Assembly (NCBI GenBank): GCA_964529795.1
Contig: CAZGXM010000051.1
Coordinates: 1-20,227, forward strand
Reading direction: 5' to 3'
DNA length: 20,227 nucleotides
Source: CAZGXM01 sp964529795
Lineage (GTDB): Bacteria; Bacillota; JADQBR01
Shown here: positions 14,011 to 20,227 of the stretch, piece after piece
How the letters are laid out: every line of letters starts with the position of its first letter
Numbering within the stretch: the stretch's first letter is position 1
The notes under the pieces: generated by a model
Databases searched by the model: none
Told to the model about the DNA's origin: nothing
The model's input: the letters and a program-made list of their open reading frames with translations, nothing else
Position numbers and translations under genes: made by a program

Positions 14011-15124
14011 AGTGGACAAATATTTCATCGTCGCATTGTTTTATTTCATTGAGGTTAAAGTCCGGCTTGGGATTGGCCAGGTAATGACGGGTGCCGTTAA
14101 AAGCGAAGTTTTCTTTGATGTTATCTAAAAAAGGTATTGTCCCGGCACCTTCCCGGATGACCAGTTCACCGTTTTCCTGCACTTGATAGACTATATTCCG
14201 GTTAATTCGTGCCGCCGGTTCCTCCCGGGATACAAAGTGATTATTTTCCTCCTGCAGGTCAAATTCATATTCAATTGGGTACTTTTCTCCCCGGGGAAAG
14301 ACCAATAGCTGCACGGACAGGTAGTCGTTGCGGGGCAGCGTTAGCCAGTAACCGGTACCCAGGGGAATGTTGACATTTCTTTGGATAGGAACGGGTTTTT
14401 TTGTAATGTCGTCTTTGGGGAAGGTTATATCTATTTGCCCGAAACCTAAAAAACAGGTATGGTTTCCCGCATAGAGACGGCAGAAATACAGGAAGTCATC
14501 AAAAGAAAGCTCTTCTTTCAAAATTACCTGACCCAAAGTATCATAACCGGTATCCAGGGATACCTTTTTTTGCACCACTACGTTCAAGCGTGCCTGTTTT
14601 AAGATCGATTTTACCGATACATTTACATAGTGGGATAAAAACGATACACTGCGTAATTTTACCGGTGACGGTATGATGGCATTTAACAACTGGTTACTTA
14701 ACGGGTTAATGGCATTTTTTAATAACTGGCGGAAGAAAAACATCAGTATAAAGGCTATTATCATAGGGATCAAAAACAGGAGAGAATACCATTGCCAGGG
14801 TGGGTGGTAAGATAAAATAAGAGTTGCCGCCCAGAAGATAATGGCCACAGTAATGGTTAAGTCCATGTAATTGACGATGGTTTTGCTGGGCCGGTCGGGT
14901 AGCAGGTACTGCATCTGGTATTTTTCAATAAGGTTGAATATTTTAGCGGACAGGTTCAAATCTTCCCGGTAGGACTGGTCGGTCAGTTCTTCCAAAATAT
15001 CCTGCAGCCGTTCCACCCGTCTTTGAATAACCAGAGACACAAAAATGCCCACTGAACCCAACAGGGTCAATAGACCGGCGGTAATATTCAAAAGGATAAA
15101 TATATATGACGCGGACGCAAACAT
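14009..15124 (-). CDS. Three-helix membrane protein of unknown function
   Basis: A 371-residue protein. Hydrophobic segments at about 7-33, 88-106 and 112-131 predict three membrane helices; residues 34-80 are a charged linker with heptad-like ERLQDILEEL. The remaining 240 residues or so are soluble and beta-rich toward the end. I recognise no family. The ATG at 15124 follows GGCGGTG on the minus strand; a longer frame exists to 15205 but runs into the upstream gene without its own ribosome binding site. Its start is 11 bases after the stop of the helical gene at 15136-15747, so the two form an operon diverging from the ATPase/MscS genes. It may be a membrane partner of that module (inference). 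Confidence 0.72.
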   Translation of the reverse strand: MFASASYIFILLNITAGLLTLLGSVGIFVSLVIQRRVERLQDILEELTDQSYREDLNLSAKIFNLIEKYQMQYLLPDRPSKTIVNYMDLTITVAIIFWAATLILSYHPPWQWYSLLFLIPMIIAFILMFFFRQLLKNAINPLSNQLLNAIIPSPVKLRSVSFLSHYVNVSVKSILKQARLNVVVQKKVSLDTGYDTLGQVILKEELSFDDFLYFCRLYAGNHTCFLGFGQIDITFPKDDITKKPVPIQRNVNIPLGTGYWLTLPRNDYLSVQLLVFPRGEKYPIEYEFDLQEENNHFVSREEPAARINRNIVYQVQENGELVIREGAGTIPFLDNIKENFAFNGTRHYLANPKPDFNLNEIKQCDDEIFVH

Positions 15125-15135
15125 GCTGTCACCGC

Positions 15136-15747
15136 CTAAACCTCCATATTTTGCCTGTAATCCTCGGCGATTGCCAGAAGTTCTGCCAGAGACTTTTCCT
15201 GACATTTCAGCTCGGCTACCCTGAGAGTATGTTGTAGTTTGCTGGTATGCAGTCCTGCTCTTACCGCCATGCGCCCCATTTGCATGATATGTTTTAACAC
15301 CAGCTTTCCGGCTTTTTTATGGGATTGGTCCAGAATGCAAACAATAACGGGTTCTATGCATTTGCTCAGGTAATTCCAGAAGTCCACACTGAAAGGATAG
15401 TGCGTTTCCAAACAGTAGCGGAACAAGTCCTCAATGCTTTGCCAGACACGGCTGGTCAGATATTCCTGATTACGCGGGCCAACTAACAGCAGGTAGCTTT
15501 TCAGCAGTTCGTTAATACCCGCATGCAGGTGTTCGGGATAATGTAGACGGACGCAGCGCCTCAACAGGGCATTTATTTTTAAAAACGGGTCAAACCCGGG
15601 TGTTCCCCGGTACTTTTCCAAACCGGCTTTATCTATTCTGCCGGTTTTTGCCAGGTCCAAATAATTATCATAGGGGTCTGTAATGTTCTCCGGGGGGATG
15701 TCCAGGATGGCTCTGATTTCCGTAATTAATCGGGCCAGTTCAATCAT
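15136..15747 (-). CDS. Helical cytosolic protein of unknown function
   Basis: A 203-residue protein, apparently all-helical, with no membrane segment, signal peptide or recognisable motif. Features include DPYDNYLDLAKTGRID near the N terminus (about 24-39), four cysteines in the middle and C-terminal half, and amphipathic helices to the end (SLAELLAIAEDYRQNMEV). The ATG at 15747 has AGGTGATG just upstream on the minus strand. It is the first gene of the minus-strand arm of the divergent module, followed closely by the three-helix membrane protein. It could be an adaptor between the membrane protein and the ATPase, but nothing in the sequence proves this. Confidence 0.7.
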   Translation of the reverse strand: MIELARLITEIRAILDIPPENITDPYDNYLDLAKTGRIDKAGLEKYRGTPGFDPFLKINALLRRCVRLHYPEHLHAGINELLKSYLLLVGPRNQEYLTSRVWQSIEDLFRYCLETHYPFSVDFWNYLSKCIEPVIVCILDQSHKKAGKLVLKHIMQMGRMAVRAGLHTSKLQHTLRVAELKCQEKSLAELLAIAEDYRQNMEV

Positions 15748-15784
15748 CGCATCACCTACTTATATTTAACATTTTTTAGTTTTC

Positions 15785-15813
15785 CTGTTCGGGCACAAGT
15801 TATACCCGGACAG
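15785..15813. promoter_or_regulatory. Dyad between the divergent gene pairs, possible operator
   Basis: CTGTTCGGG (15785-15793) and CCCGGACAG (15805-15813) are inverted repeats (8 Watson-Crick pairs and one G-T) with centres 20 bases apart, about two helical turns. The site lies in the short gap between the minus-strand gene start (15747) and the plus-strand ATPase start (15851). This layout suits a shared dimer-bound operator. No clear -35/-10 pair was found. Confidence 0.42.
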
Positions 15814-15850
15814 CAACTCAGGCATGATAATGTCAGGCAGGTGCGTGGCA

Positions 15851-16909
15851 ATGAAATTATCAGACTTTCTCAAGGCGGTTTTTCGCGGCTATTCCGGCCC
15901 CCGGGAAAAGTTGGAGGAACGAAAAAAGGTTAAAAACGTATTGCCGGTAGAGTTTACTCAGGGAATGCAGTTGGACAGCGTCAAGGCTTTATGGATGAAT
16001 GCACGTATCGATGACTATGCAGAGGCCTTTAACATTGCTTTAAATAACTGGCGGCAAAAGAAACAGAGCAGCTTTGCCCTGGTGGGTTTTAAAAACCAGG
16101 GTAAAAGTCTGGTCCTGGACCGGTTATTATCGTCCCAAAAAGCAATCGCCATTCACTGCCGGGAAAAGGTAATTACTCCTGATGATTTAGAAAAACTTTT
16201 TTCTCCATTGGACCCGGATTTGCGGGCAGGCCAACTCCGTCACGATCACCGCCGGATAGTGTCGGTGGACGACGGGCAAAACATGTTTCTCAGACATGTA
16301 AACGGCTTTGCCGCTTTGAATACGTTTTTAAGGCTGATGAGCAATACTTGGGAGCGGATTTTTTGGGTCACTGCCTGGGAAAGAACGGCCTGGTTCTACC
16401 TGGACGGTATTATGAATATCAGCAAGTTTTTCACCTCGGTAGTTTATTTGAAACCGCTTCAAGGCCGGGAGCTTGAGCGGGTAATTTCCGGTTTGAGTGA
16501 TGATTTGCAATTTCGCCTGCAGTACCCCGAAGAATATTTTCACCTGCTGGTAAAGGAAAACCGCGGGCTTCTTGCCGCTTGCCTGCACTGGCTGCTGGAA
16601 GGTGCAGTTGCCGCCGGTGAAAGAGAAATAAGGCTGGAACTGGCGAATTTTCGTGTAGAAGGGCTCAATGACTTAAATGAACGCGAAGCCTACGCTTTGG
16701 CCGGGCTGCTGCAAAATGACTGCCTCACTGCCGGGCAGATGGCCATGGTGATCAACGAAGATGAAATGGTATGCGAACAGGTGCTGGCAAAATTGCACCG
16801 CCTGGGACTTTGCACTGTCAGGGGAAAGGTATACTGCCTGAATTCTGCTTTTTTGCCGCAAGTACTTTCCTTTTTGGATAAACAGCGTTTTCTCTATGTG
16901 CCTGTATAG
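15851..16909 (+). CDS. P-loop ATPase with C-terminal winged helix
   Basis: A 352-residue predicted NTPase. The Walker A loop GFKNQGKS is at 79-86 (K85, S86) after FALV, and a Walker B-like strand RRIVSVDDGQN at 134-144. Then comes FWVTAWERTAWFYL (171-184) and VVYLKPLQGRELERVI (197-212), a layout typical of AAA+/STAND-like ATPases with an L-x-PL-xx-E helix. Residues about 275-335 look like a winged helix (GLLQNDCLTAGQMAMVINED, then VLAKLHRLGLCTVRGKVYCL). ATG 15851 is preferred because AGGTG lies 8 bases upstream; an in-frame ATG at 15824 would add 9 residues. It is followed after 12 bases by the MscS gene with its own GGAGG, so the two are cotranscribed. The family is not named; ORC/TniB-type or STAND ATPases are the closest recalled types. 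Confidence 0.75.
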   Translation: MKLSDFLKAVFRGYSGPREKLEERKKVKNVLPVEFTQGMQLDSVKALWMNARIDDYAEAFNIALNNWRQKKQSSFALVGFKNQGKSLVLDRLLSSQKAIAIHCREKVITPDDLEKLFSPLDPDLRAGQLRHDHRRIVSVDDGQNMFLRHVNGFAALNTFLRLMSNTWERIFWVTAWERTAWFYLDGIMNISKFFTSVVYLKPLQGRELERVISGLSDDLQFRLQYPEEYFHLLVKENRGLLAACLHWLLEGAVAAGEREIRLELANFRVEGLNDLNEREAYALAGLLQNDCLTAGQMAMVINEDEMVCEQVLAKLHRLGLCTVRGKVYCLNSAFLPQVLSFLDKQRFLYVPV

Positions 16910-16921
16910 GAGGTGGCATAA

Positions 16922-17722
16922 ATGCAGAGCGGATTACTCCTGGAAATATTGACCTTACAAAATTTTCTTCAAAGTATAATTGTGCTGCTCGCTGCTAATT
17001 TACTGGTGAAGCTGGTCAGTTTTCTCAGGGACCACGCGGCCAAGTACTGGGGGCGCAGGGGACGCTGGCTGGAAAAAACAGCGGTCATGGCGAAATTTTT
17101 CATCTACACCGTTGCTGTTTATATTATTGTCGCTGTAATATTCAACCCTTCGCCGCAGGCGGTTATTGCCCTGGCGGGGGGCGCCGCTGTGGCCGTCGGC
17201 TTTGCGGCAAAAAACTTTTTGGAAAATATTCTTGCCGGTATTATCCTTTTGTTTGAGCGACCTGTTAACGTGGGGGACAGGGTGCAGGTGGGCGAGTATT
17301 ACGGCGATGTTGTCGCTATCAATATTCGCAGTACCCGCTTAAAGACACTGGCAGACAGCTACGTTACCGTACCCAACGGCGCCATTATTCGTGAAGGCGT
17401 GAAAAGTGACAATGCCGGTGAAATGCCGGCAATGGTGGTCATTGACTTTTACTTTAAGCATGAGGTAGACTTGGAGTTGGTGAAGCGGGTGTTGTGGGAG
17501 GCCACAGTTACATCCAAATATTTTTACCCCGTGGAGAGGGTGGTAATCCTGGCGCAGGAAGAGCGGTGGTTTTCGCACTTTTCCGTAAAGGCCTATACGG
17601 CGGATGTGCGTAAAGGTGAGCAGTTCAAGGCGGATGTTACCTTAAATGCCAAAAAGGAACTACAAAACCACCAAAATATTTACCCGTCATGTCTGGCGCT
17701 GTGGGGAGGAAACAATGGTTGA
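16922..17722 (+). CDS. Small-conductance mechanosensitive channel (MscS family)
   Basis: A 266-residue MscS-type channel. Hydrophobic segments are at about 15-36, 54-74 and 80-113. The last contains ALAGGAAVAVGFAAKNFLENILAGIILLFERPVNVGDRVQV, the glycine/alanine-rich pore helix (TM3) and the start of the cytoplasmic beta domain, which continues with GEYYGDVVAINIRSTRL and TVPNGAIIREGV. The family opens under membrane tension to release osmolytes. The length is like E. coli MscS. It follows the P-loop ATPase closely (GGAGG at 16910-16914, 7 bases before ATG), an unusual partner, and its 3' end overlaps the methyltransferase gene by 8 bases. A ligand- or ATPase-gated role is possible (inference). 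Confidence 0.92.
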   Translation: MQSGLLLEILTLQNFLQSIIVLLAANLLVKLVSFLRDHAAKYWGRRGRWLEKTAVMAKFFIYTVAVYIIVAVIFNPSPQAVIALAGGAAVAVGFAAKNFLENILAGIILLFERPVNVGDRVQVGEYYGDVVAINIRSTRLKTLADSYVTVPNGAIIREGVKSDNAGEMPAMVVIDFYFKHEVDLELVKRVLWEATVTSKYFYPVERVVILAQEERWFSHFSVKAYTADVRKGEQFKADVTLNAKKELQNHQNIYPSCLALWGGNNG

Positions 17723-19013
17723 CATACCGGTGCGAATGGGTGAAAAACTCCAGTTGAATATTGAGGACCTCACCCTGCAGGGAGAAGGTATCGGCCGGCA
17801 CAAGGGCTTTACTTTGTTTGTTGACGGGGCTTTGCCGGGAGAAACCGTTACTGCGGAGGTTGTCTCTTTAAAAAAGAAATACGGCCGGGCCCGGCTGCTG
17901 GACATAACCAGGAAAACTCCAAAAAGGAAAAAGCCCGAGTGTTCGCTGTTTGGCCTGTGCGGCGGCTGCAGCCTGCAGCATCTTGACTACCGGCAGCAGC
18001 TTTTGTGGAAAAGAACGACGGTGGCAAATGCCCTGCGGAGAATTGCCAAATTGGATACGGAAGTTCTACCGGTGTTGGGCATGAAAGAACCGTGGCGCTA
18101 CCGGAATAAGGTCCGGTTTCAGGTCGGTGAAGTGAACGGGAGAAAACAACTGGGTTTTTATGCAACGGCCAGTCACCGGTTGGTACCCGTACAGACCTGC
18201 CATCTGCTGCCTGAAGAGTTTACCCGGTTGGTTAAATGTTTTAATGAATTTTTACTTACGGGGGCGGAAATCTCTCAGGTGTGGTTTCGCAAAAGTTTCT
18301 TTCACGGGGACGTCATGGCCGTGGTTTTTACCGGAACCAATTACCCGCCTCCTAACCTGGAAACTCTTCTCCAACGCCACGAAAAATTGGTTTCCATAAT
18401 AGTGATGGACAAAGAAAATAAAGAACTGGCGGCTTTTGGCCGCCGCCGGCTGAAAGAGCGCATCGGCAACTTTGATTTCTTTCTTTCACCGCTTTCATTT
18501 TTCCAGGTGAATCCCCGGCAGGCCGGGTTGCTTTACGAGACTGCCGGGGAATATGCCAAACTGACCGGGAAGGAAAGGGTATGGGACCTTTACTGCGGCA
18601 CCGGGACCATCGGCCTCTTTATGGCGAAACAGTGTGATTTTTTGGTAGGTGTGGAAATAAACCCCGCAGCGGTGAAGGATGCCCGGATGAATGCCCGGTT
18701 AAACCGTATTACCAACGCCCAATTTTATCAAGGCAAGGCTGAACAGCTGCTGGATAAATTGTGGCAGCCAGGCAGGCAAAATGTAGTAATCCTGGACCCG
18801 CCCCGCCAGGGGTGTGACAGGAAATTGCTGAATTCCCTTACCCGGCTGGGTGCGGAACGAGTGGTGTATATATCATGTAACCCCGCTACCCTTGCCCGGG
18901 ACTTGCAAATTCTCTCACAGAAATACCAGGTGAAAAAGGTACAGCCAGTGGACATGTTCCCCCATACCACCCATTGTGAGACCGTCGCAAGGATTGAGAG
19001 GGTGAAAGGCTGA
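17715..19013 (+). CDS. 23S rRNA uracil-C5 methyltransferase, RlmD/RumA family
   Basis: Uses S-adenosylmethionine to make 5-methyluridine in 23S rRNA (position 1939 in RlmD, or 747/1939 in RlmCD). Residues 9-65 form a TRAM RNA-binding domain. Four cysteines, C76, C82, C85 (CSLFGLCGGC) and C162, match the [4Fe-4S] site of the family. The methyltransferase motifs follow: VWDLYCGTGTIGLF, LDPPRQGCD with D361, and YISCNPATLARDL with catalytic C388, then HCETVARIE near the end. Its 432 residues are normal for the family. ATG 17715 is chosen because GGGGAGG lies at 17703-17709; the frame extends upstream to 17646 but inside the MscS gene. Overlap with MscS implies cotranscription. TrmFO-independent tRNA targets cannot be excluded. 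Confidence 0.9.
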   Translation: MVDIPVRMGEKLQLNIEDLTLQGEGIGRHKGFTLFVDGALPGETVTAEVVSLKKKYGRARLLDITRKTPKRKKPECSLFGLCGGCSLQHLDYRQQLLWKRTTVANALRRIAKLDTEVLPVLGMKEPWRYRNKVRFQVGEVNGRKQLGFYATASHRLVPVQTCHLLPEEFTRLVKCFNEFLLTGAEISQVWFRKSFFHGDVMAVVFTGTNYPPPNLETLLQRHEKLVSIIVMDKENKELAAFGRRRLKERIGNFDFFLSPLSFFQVNPRQAGLLYETAGEYAKLTGKERVWDLYCGTGTIGLFMAKQCDFLVGVEINPAAVKDARMNARLNRITNAQFYQGKAEQLLDKLWQPGRQNVVILDPPRQGCDRKLLNSLTRLGAERVVYISCNPATLARDLQILSQKYQVKKVQPVDMFPHTTHCETVARIERVKG

Positions 19014-19138
19014 TGGATAGAGGGTTTGTGGTATTTTATCAATTTGTTGTTCTTAGGTAACCCTTGAGTGTATAAAAAAGATATTGGGCTAAATAGATTC
19101 ATATAACACAAAAATAGAAGAGCATCGTTACGAAAATT

Positions 19139-19178
19139 AACCGCTAAACTGTAAGAGCAGAATGGCGGTTGTTTTATT
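19139..19178 (+). terminator. Weak terminator-like hairpin after the methyltransferase gene
   Basis: AACCGC (19139-19144) pairs with GCGGTT (19165-19170), extended by a T-G and an A-T pair, followed by GTTTTATT. The loop is large. It is the only terminator-like structure found in 19014-19233, a stretch without any gene I can support. Confidence 0.4.
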
Positions 19179-19233
19179 CATGCATATTACTTGCTCAAAT
19201 AGTTACTTCACAGAAATATGTTCACAAAATTCA

Positions 19234-19262
19234 TTGTTTTCATTCGTTTCTTCATATACAAT
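19234..19262 (+). promoter_or_regulatory. Promoter upstream of the broken helix-turn-helix gene
   Basis: TTGTTT (19234-19239), a 17-base spacer and TACAAT (19257-19262) form a housekeeping-type promoter 34 bases before the ATG at 19297. A small dyad CATATA (19253-19258)/TATATG (19265-19270) overlaps the -10 box and could have been a self-operator. It may now drive the downstream cmr genes. Confidence 0.42.
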
Positions 19263-19296
19263 ATTATATGGAAAATATTTCTACGAGGTATAAGGA

Positions 19297-19484
19297 ATGG
19301 AATATATTACGGCAAAAAAAGCAGCAGAAAAATGGGGGATATCCCAGCGCAAACTACGTGAGTAAGGACGAATTAAGAGAGTAGTTCGGTTAGCCTGGCA
19401 ATGGGCATTCCAAAAGAAGCGGACAAGCATGTAGATGCTCGTATAAAAGCTAAAGACAATATTTTAAATCGAATGAGTTTATGA
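19297..19484 (+). pseudogene. Broken excisionase-like helix-turn-helix gene
   Basis: The frame opens at ATG 19297 (GAGG 8 bases upstream) with MEYITAKKAAEKWGISQRKLRE, the start of a common small MerR/excisionase-like DNA-binding protein, then hits TAA at 19363-19365. Reading on in the same frame gives GRIKRVVRLAWQW. From 19401 a second frame gives GIPKEADKHVDARIKAKD and ends at TGA 19482-19484. These pieces are in the order expected of one protein of about 65 residues. They are separated by a stop (with a probable small deletion) and a frameshift near 19398-19404. Such genes often accompany Fic or mobile modules in Clostridia. It looks like debris next to the CRISPR operon. Confidence 0.75.
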
Positions 19485-19564
19485 GGGATATTTTAAACTG
19501 CTTTTGAACTGAGTGAATGTATCGTGCCACCTTACAAGATAAAAAAAGAGAAGGGTGTGAAAAA

Positions 19565-20227
19565 ATGGAGAAAATGGTTTTTGATTGTGAGGTTATTACA
19601 CCTATGTTTCTTTATGGAGCTGATGGTAAAACGCCTGAGTTAAGAGCTCCTTCCATTAAAGGAGCGATGCGTTTTTGGTGGCGGGCTGTTCAAGCGGAAA
19701 ATAATATAAAAGAAATGAAAAAGGTAGAGGGTGGTATTTTTGGAGACAGTAGGGAAGAAGGACGGAGTAAATTTTCTATAGTAATTGCAGGCGGTTTAAA
19801 GGCAACAGAGAAGCAAAAAATGCTGCCCCATCATACCGGTGATGAAAAATGTCCTTATTTACCAGGATGTGGAAATAAAAATAAATGTAGTAGAGGTTAC
19901 ACGCCTTTGGCATTGAAACAACAAAATTTTCAGGTAATACTGCAGTTTAACAAATTCCCGGCAGGTTTTTCCGGCGAAAAATTGGAAGCTTTGTTTAAGC
20001 TTTTATCTTGTTTGGGCGGGTTGGGAAGAAGAAGCCGTAGAGGATTTGGCAGTTTTTCAATCACTTCTGAGCGTAAAAAATGTGACAGCCTGGAATATTT
20101 GCTGGGGTTGTTGAACATAGTTGCAAGTGACAACTTCACAATAAAAGAGAAGTCTATAATATTGAACAAAGCCTGTACTGCTGATTATCCTTTTATACAT
20201 AAAATAGAAGTTGGCAAAGTTTATTCT
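19565..20227 (+). CDS. cmr1: Type III-B CRISPR RAMP protein Cmr1, 5' part
   Basis: Open to the window edge; 221 codons are visible. Cmr1 is a RAMP subunit at the target-RNA 3' end of the Cmr effector complex. The N terminus reads VITPMFLYGADG (9-21) and LRAPSIKGAMRFWWRAV (26-42), the characteristic Cmr1 motif. The glycine-rich RAMP loop GGLGRRSRRGFGSF is at 151-164. A cysteine-rich insert with C96, C102 and C108 (CPYLPGCGNKNKC) may bind a metal. ATG 19565 follows AAGGGTG at 19551-19557. Composition is clearly more AT-rich than the upstream genes. cmr2-cmr6 are expected beyond the edge; no CRISPR repeats are seen in the window. Confidence 0.92.
   Translation, partial: MEKMVFDCEVITPMFLYGADGKTPELRAPSIKGAMRFWWRAVQAENNIKEMKKVEGGIFGDSREEGRSKFSIVIAGGLKATEKQKMLPHHTGDEKCPYLPGCGNKNKCSRGYTPLALKQQNFQVILQFNKFPAGFSGEKLEALFKLLSCLGGLGRRSRRGFGSFSITSERKKCDSLEYLLGLLNIVASDNFTIKEKSIILNKACTADYPFIHKIEVGKVYS

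Noticed and set aside
19021..19064. AGGGTT/AACCCT pairing as terminator of the methyltransferase gene
   Set aside because: Six-base stem with a loop of more than 30 bases; the hairpin at 19139-19170 is a better candidate.
19020..19300. CRISPR array near cmr1
   Set aside because: No regularly spaced direct repeats of 25-40 bases are present; only scattered AT-rich words.
1..20227. tRNA, rRNA, complete insertion sequence or transposase
   Set aside because: No cloverleaf with conserved T-loop, no rRNA-like stretch and no transposase motifs were found on either strand.

Overview
The window most likely comes from a spore-forming, anaerobic Clostridia (a Peptococcaceae or Desulfotomaculum-like lineage). 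This is inferred from strong AGGAGG-type ribosome binding sites, frequent TTG and GTG starts, moderate GC, a nifV-type homocitrate synthase, a GH57 branching enzyme with a DUF4912 partner, tandem CPBP proteases and a type III CRISPR gene. No rRNA, tRNA or complete mobile element is visible. The species cannot be named from the sequence alone.

Layout. 1-525: no solid gene; a nested hairpin, a perfect palindrome and an interrupted small reading frame. 526-1671: nifV. 1672-1930: hairpins, then an unlisted 41-residue single-helix membrane protein on the minus strand. 2070-10022 (plus strand): a glycogen/alpha-glucan cluster with a stand-alone starch-binding module, a GT4 glycogen synthase-like enzyme, a nucleotidyltransferase fused to a degenerate phosphomannomutase domain, a GH13 amylase and MalQ. 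10131-12239 (minus, converging on it): a GH57 branching enzyme and a membrane-anchored DUF4912 protein. 12537-13965: two tandem CPBP membrane proteases. 14009-15747 (minus) and 15851-17722 (plus): a divergent four-gene module of unknown role (membrane protein, helical protein, P-loop ATPase, MscS channel). 17715-19013: an RlmD/RumA-family RNA methyltransferase overlapping the channel gene. 19014-19564: AT-rich DNA with a broken helix-turn-helix gene. 19565-end: the 5' part of cmr1, probably the first gene of a type III-B CRISPR-Cas operon.

How the genes work together. The central cluster could build alpha-glucan (GT4 synthase plus GH57 branching enzyme), bind it (CBM protein) and remodel or degrade it (GH13 and MalQ). 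Neither glgC nor glycogen phosphorylase is present here, although the fused nucleotidyltransferase might supply a sugar nucleotide. The divergent ATPase/MscS module has a dyad-symmetric element between its two arms and is the best candidate for an undescribed system. The right end looks like an accessory region, because base composition changes and gene debris lies next to the CRISPR gene.
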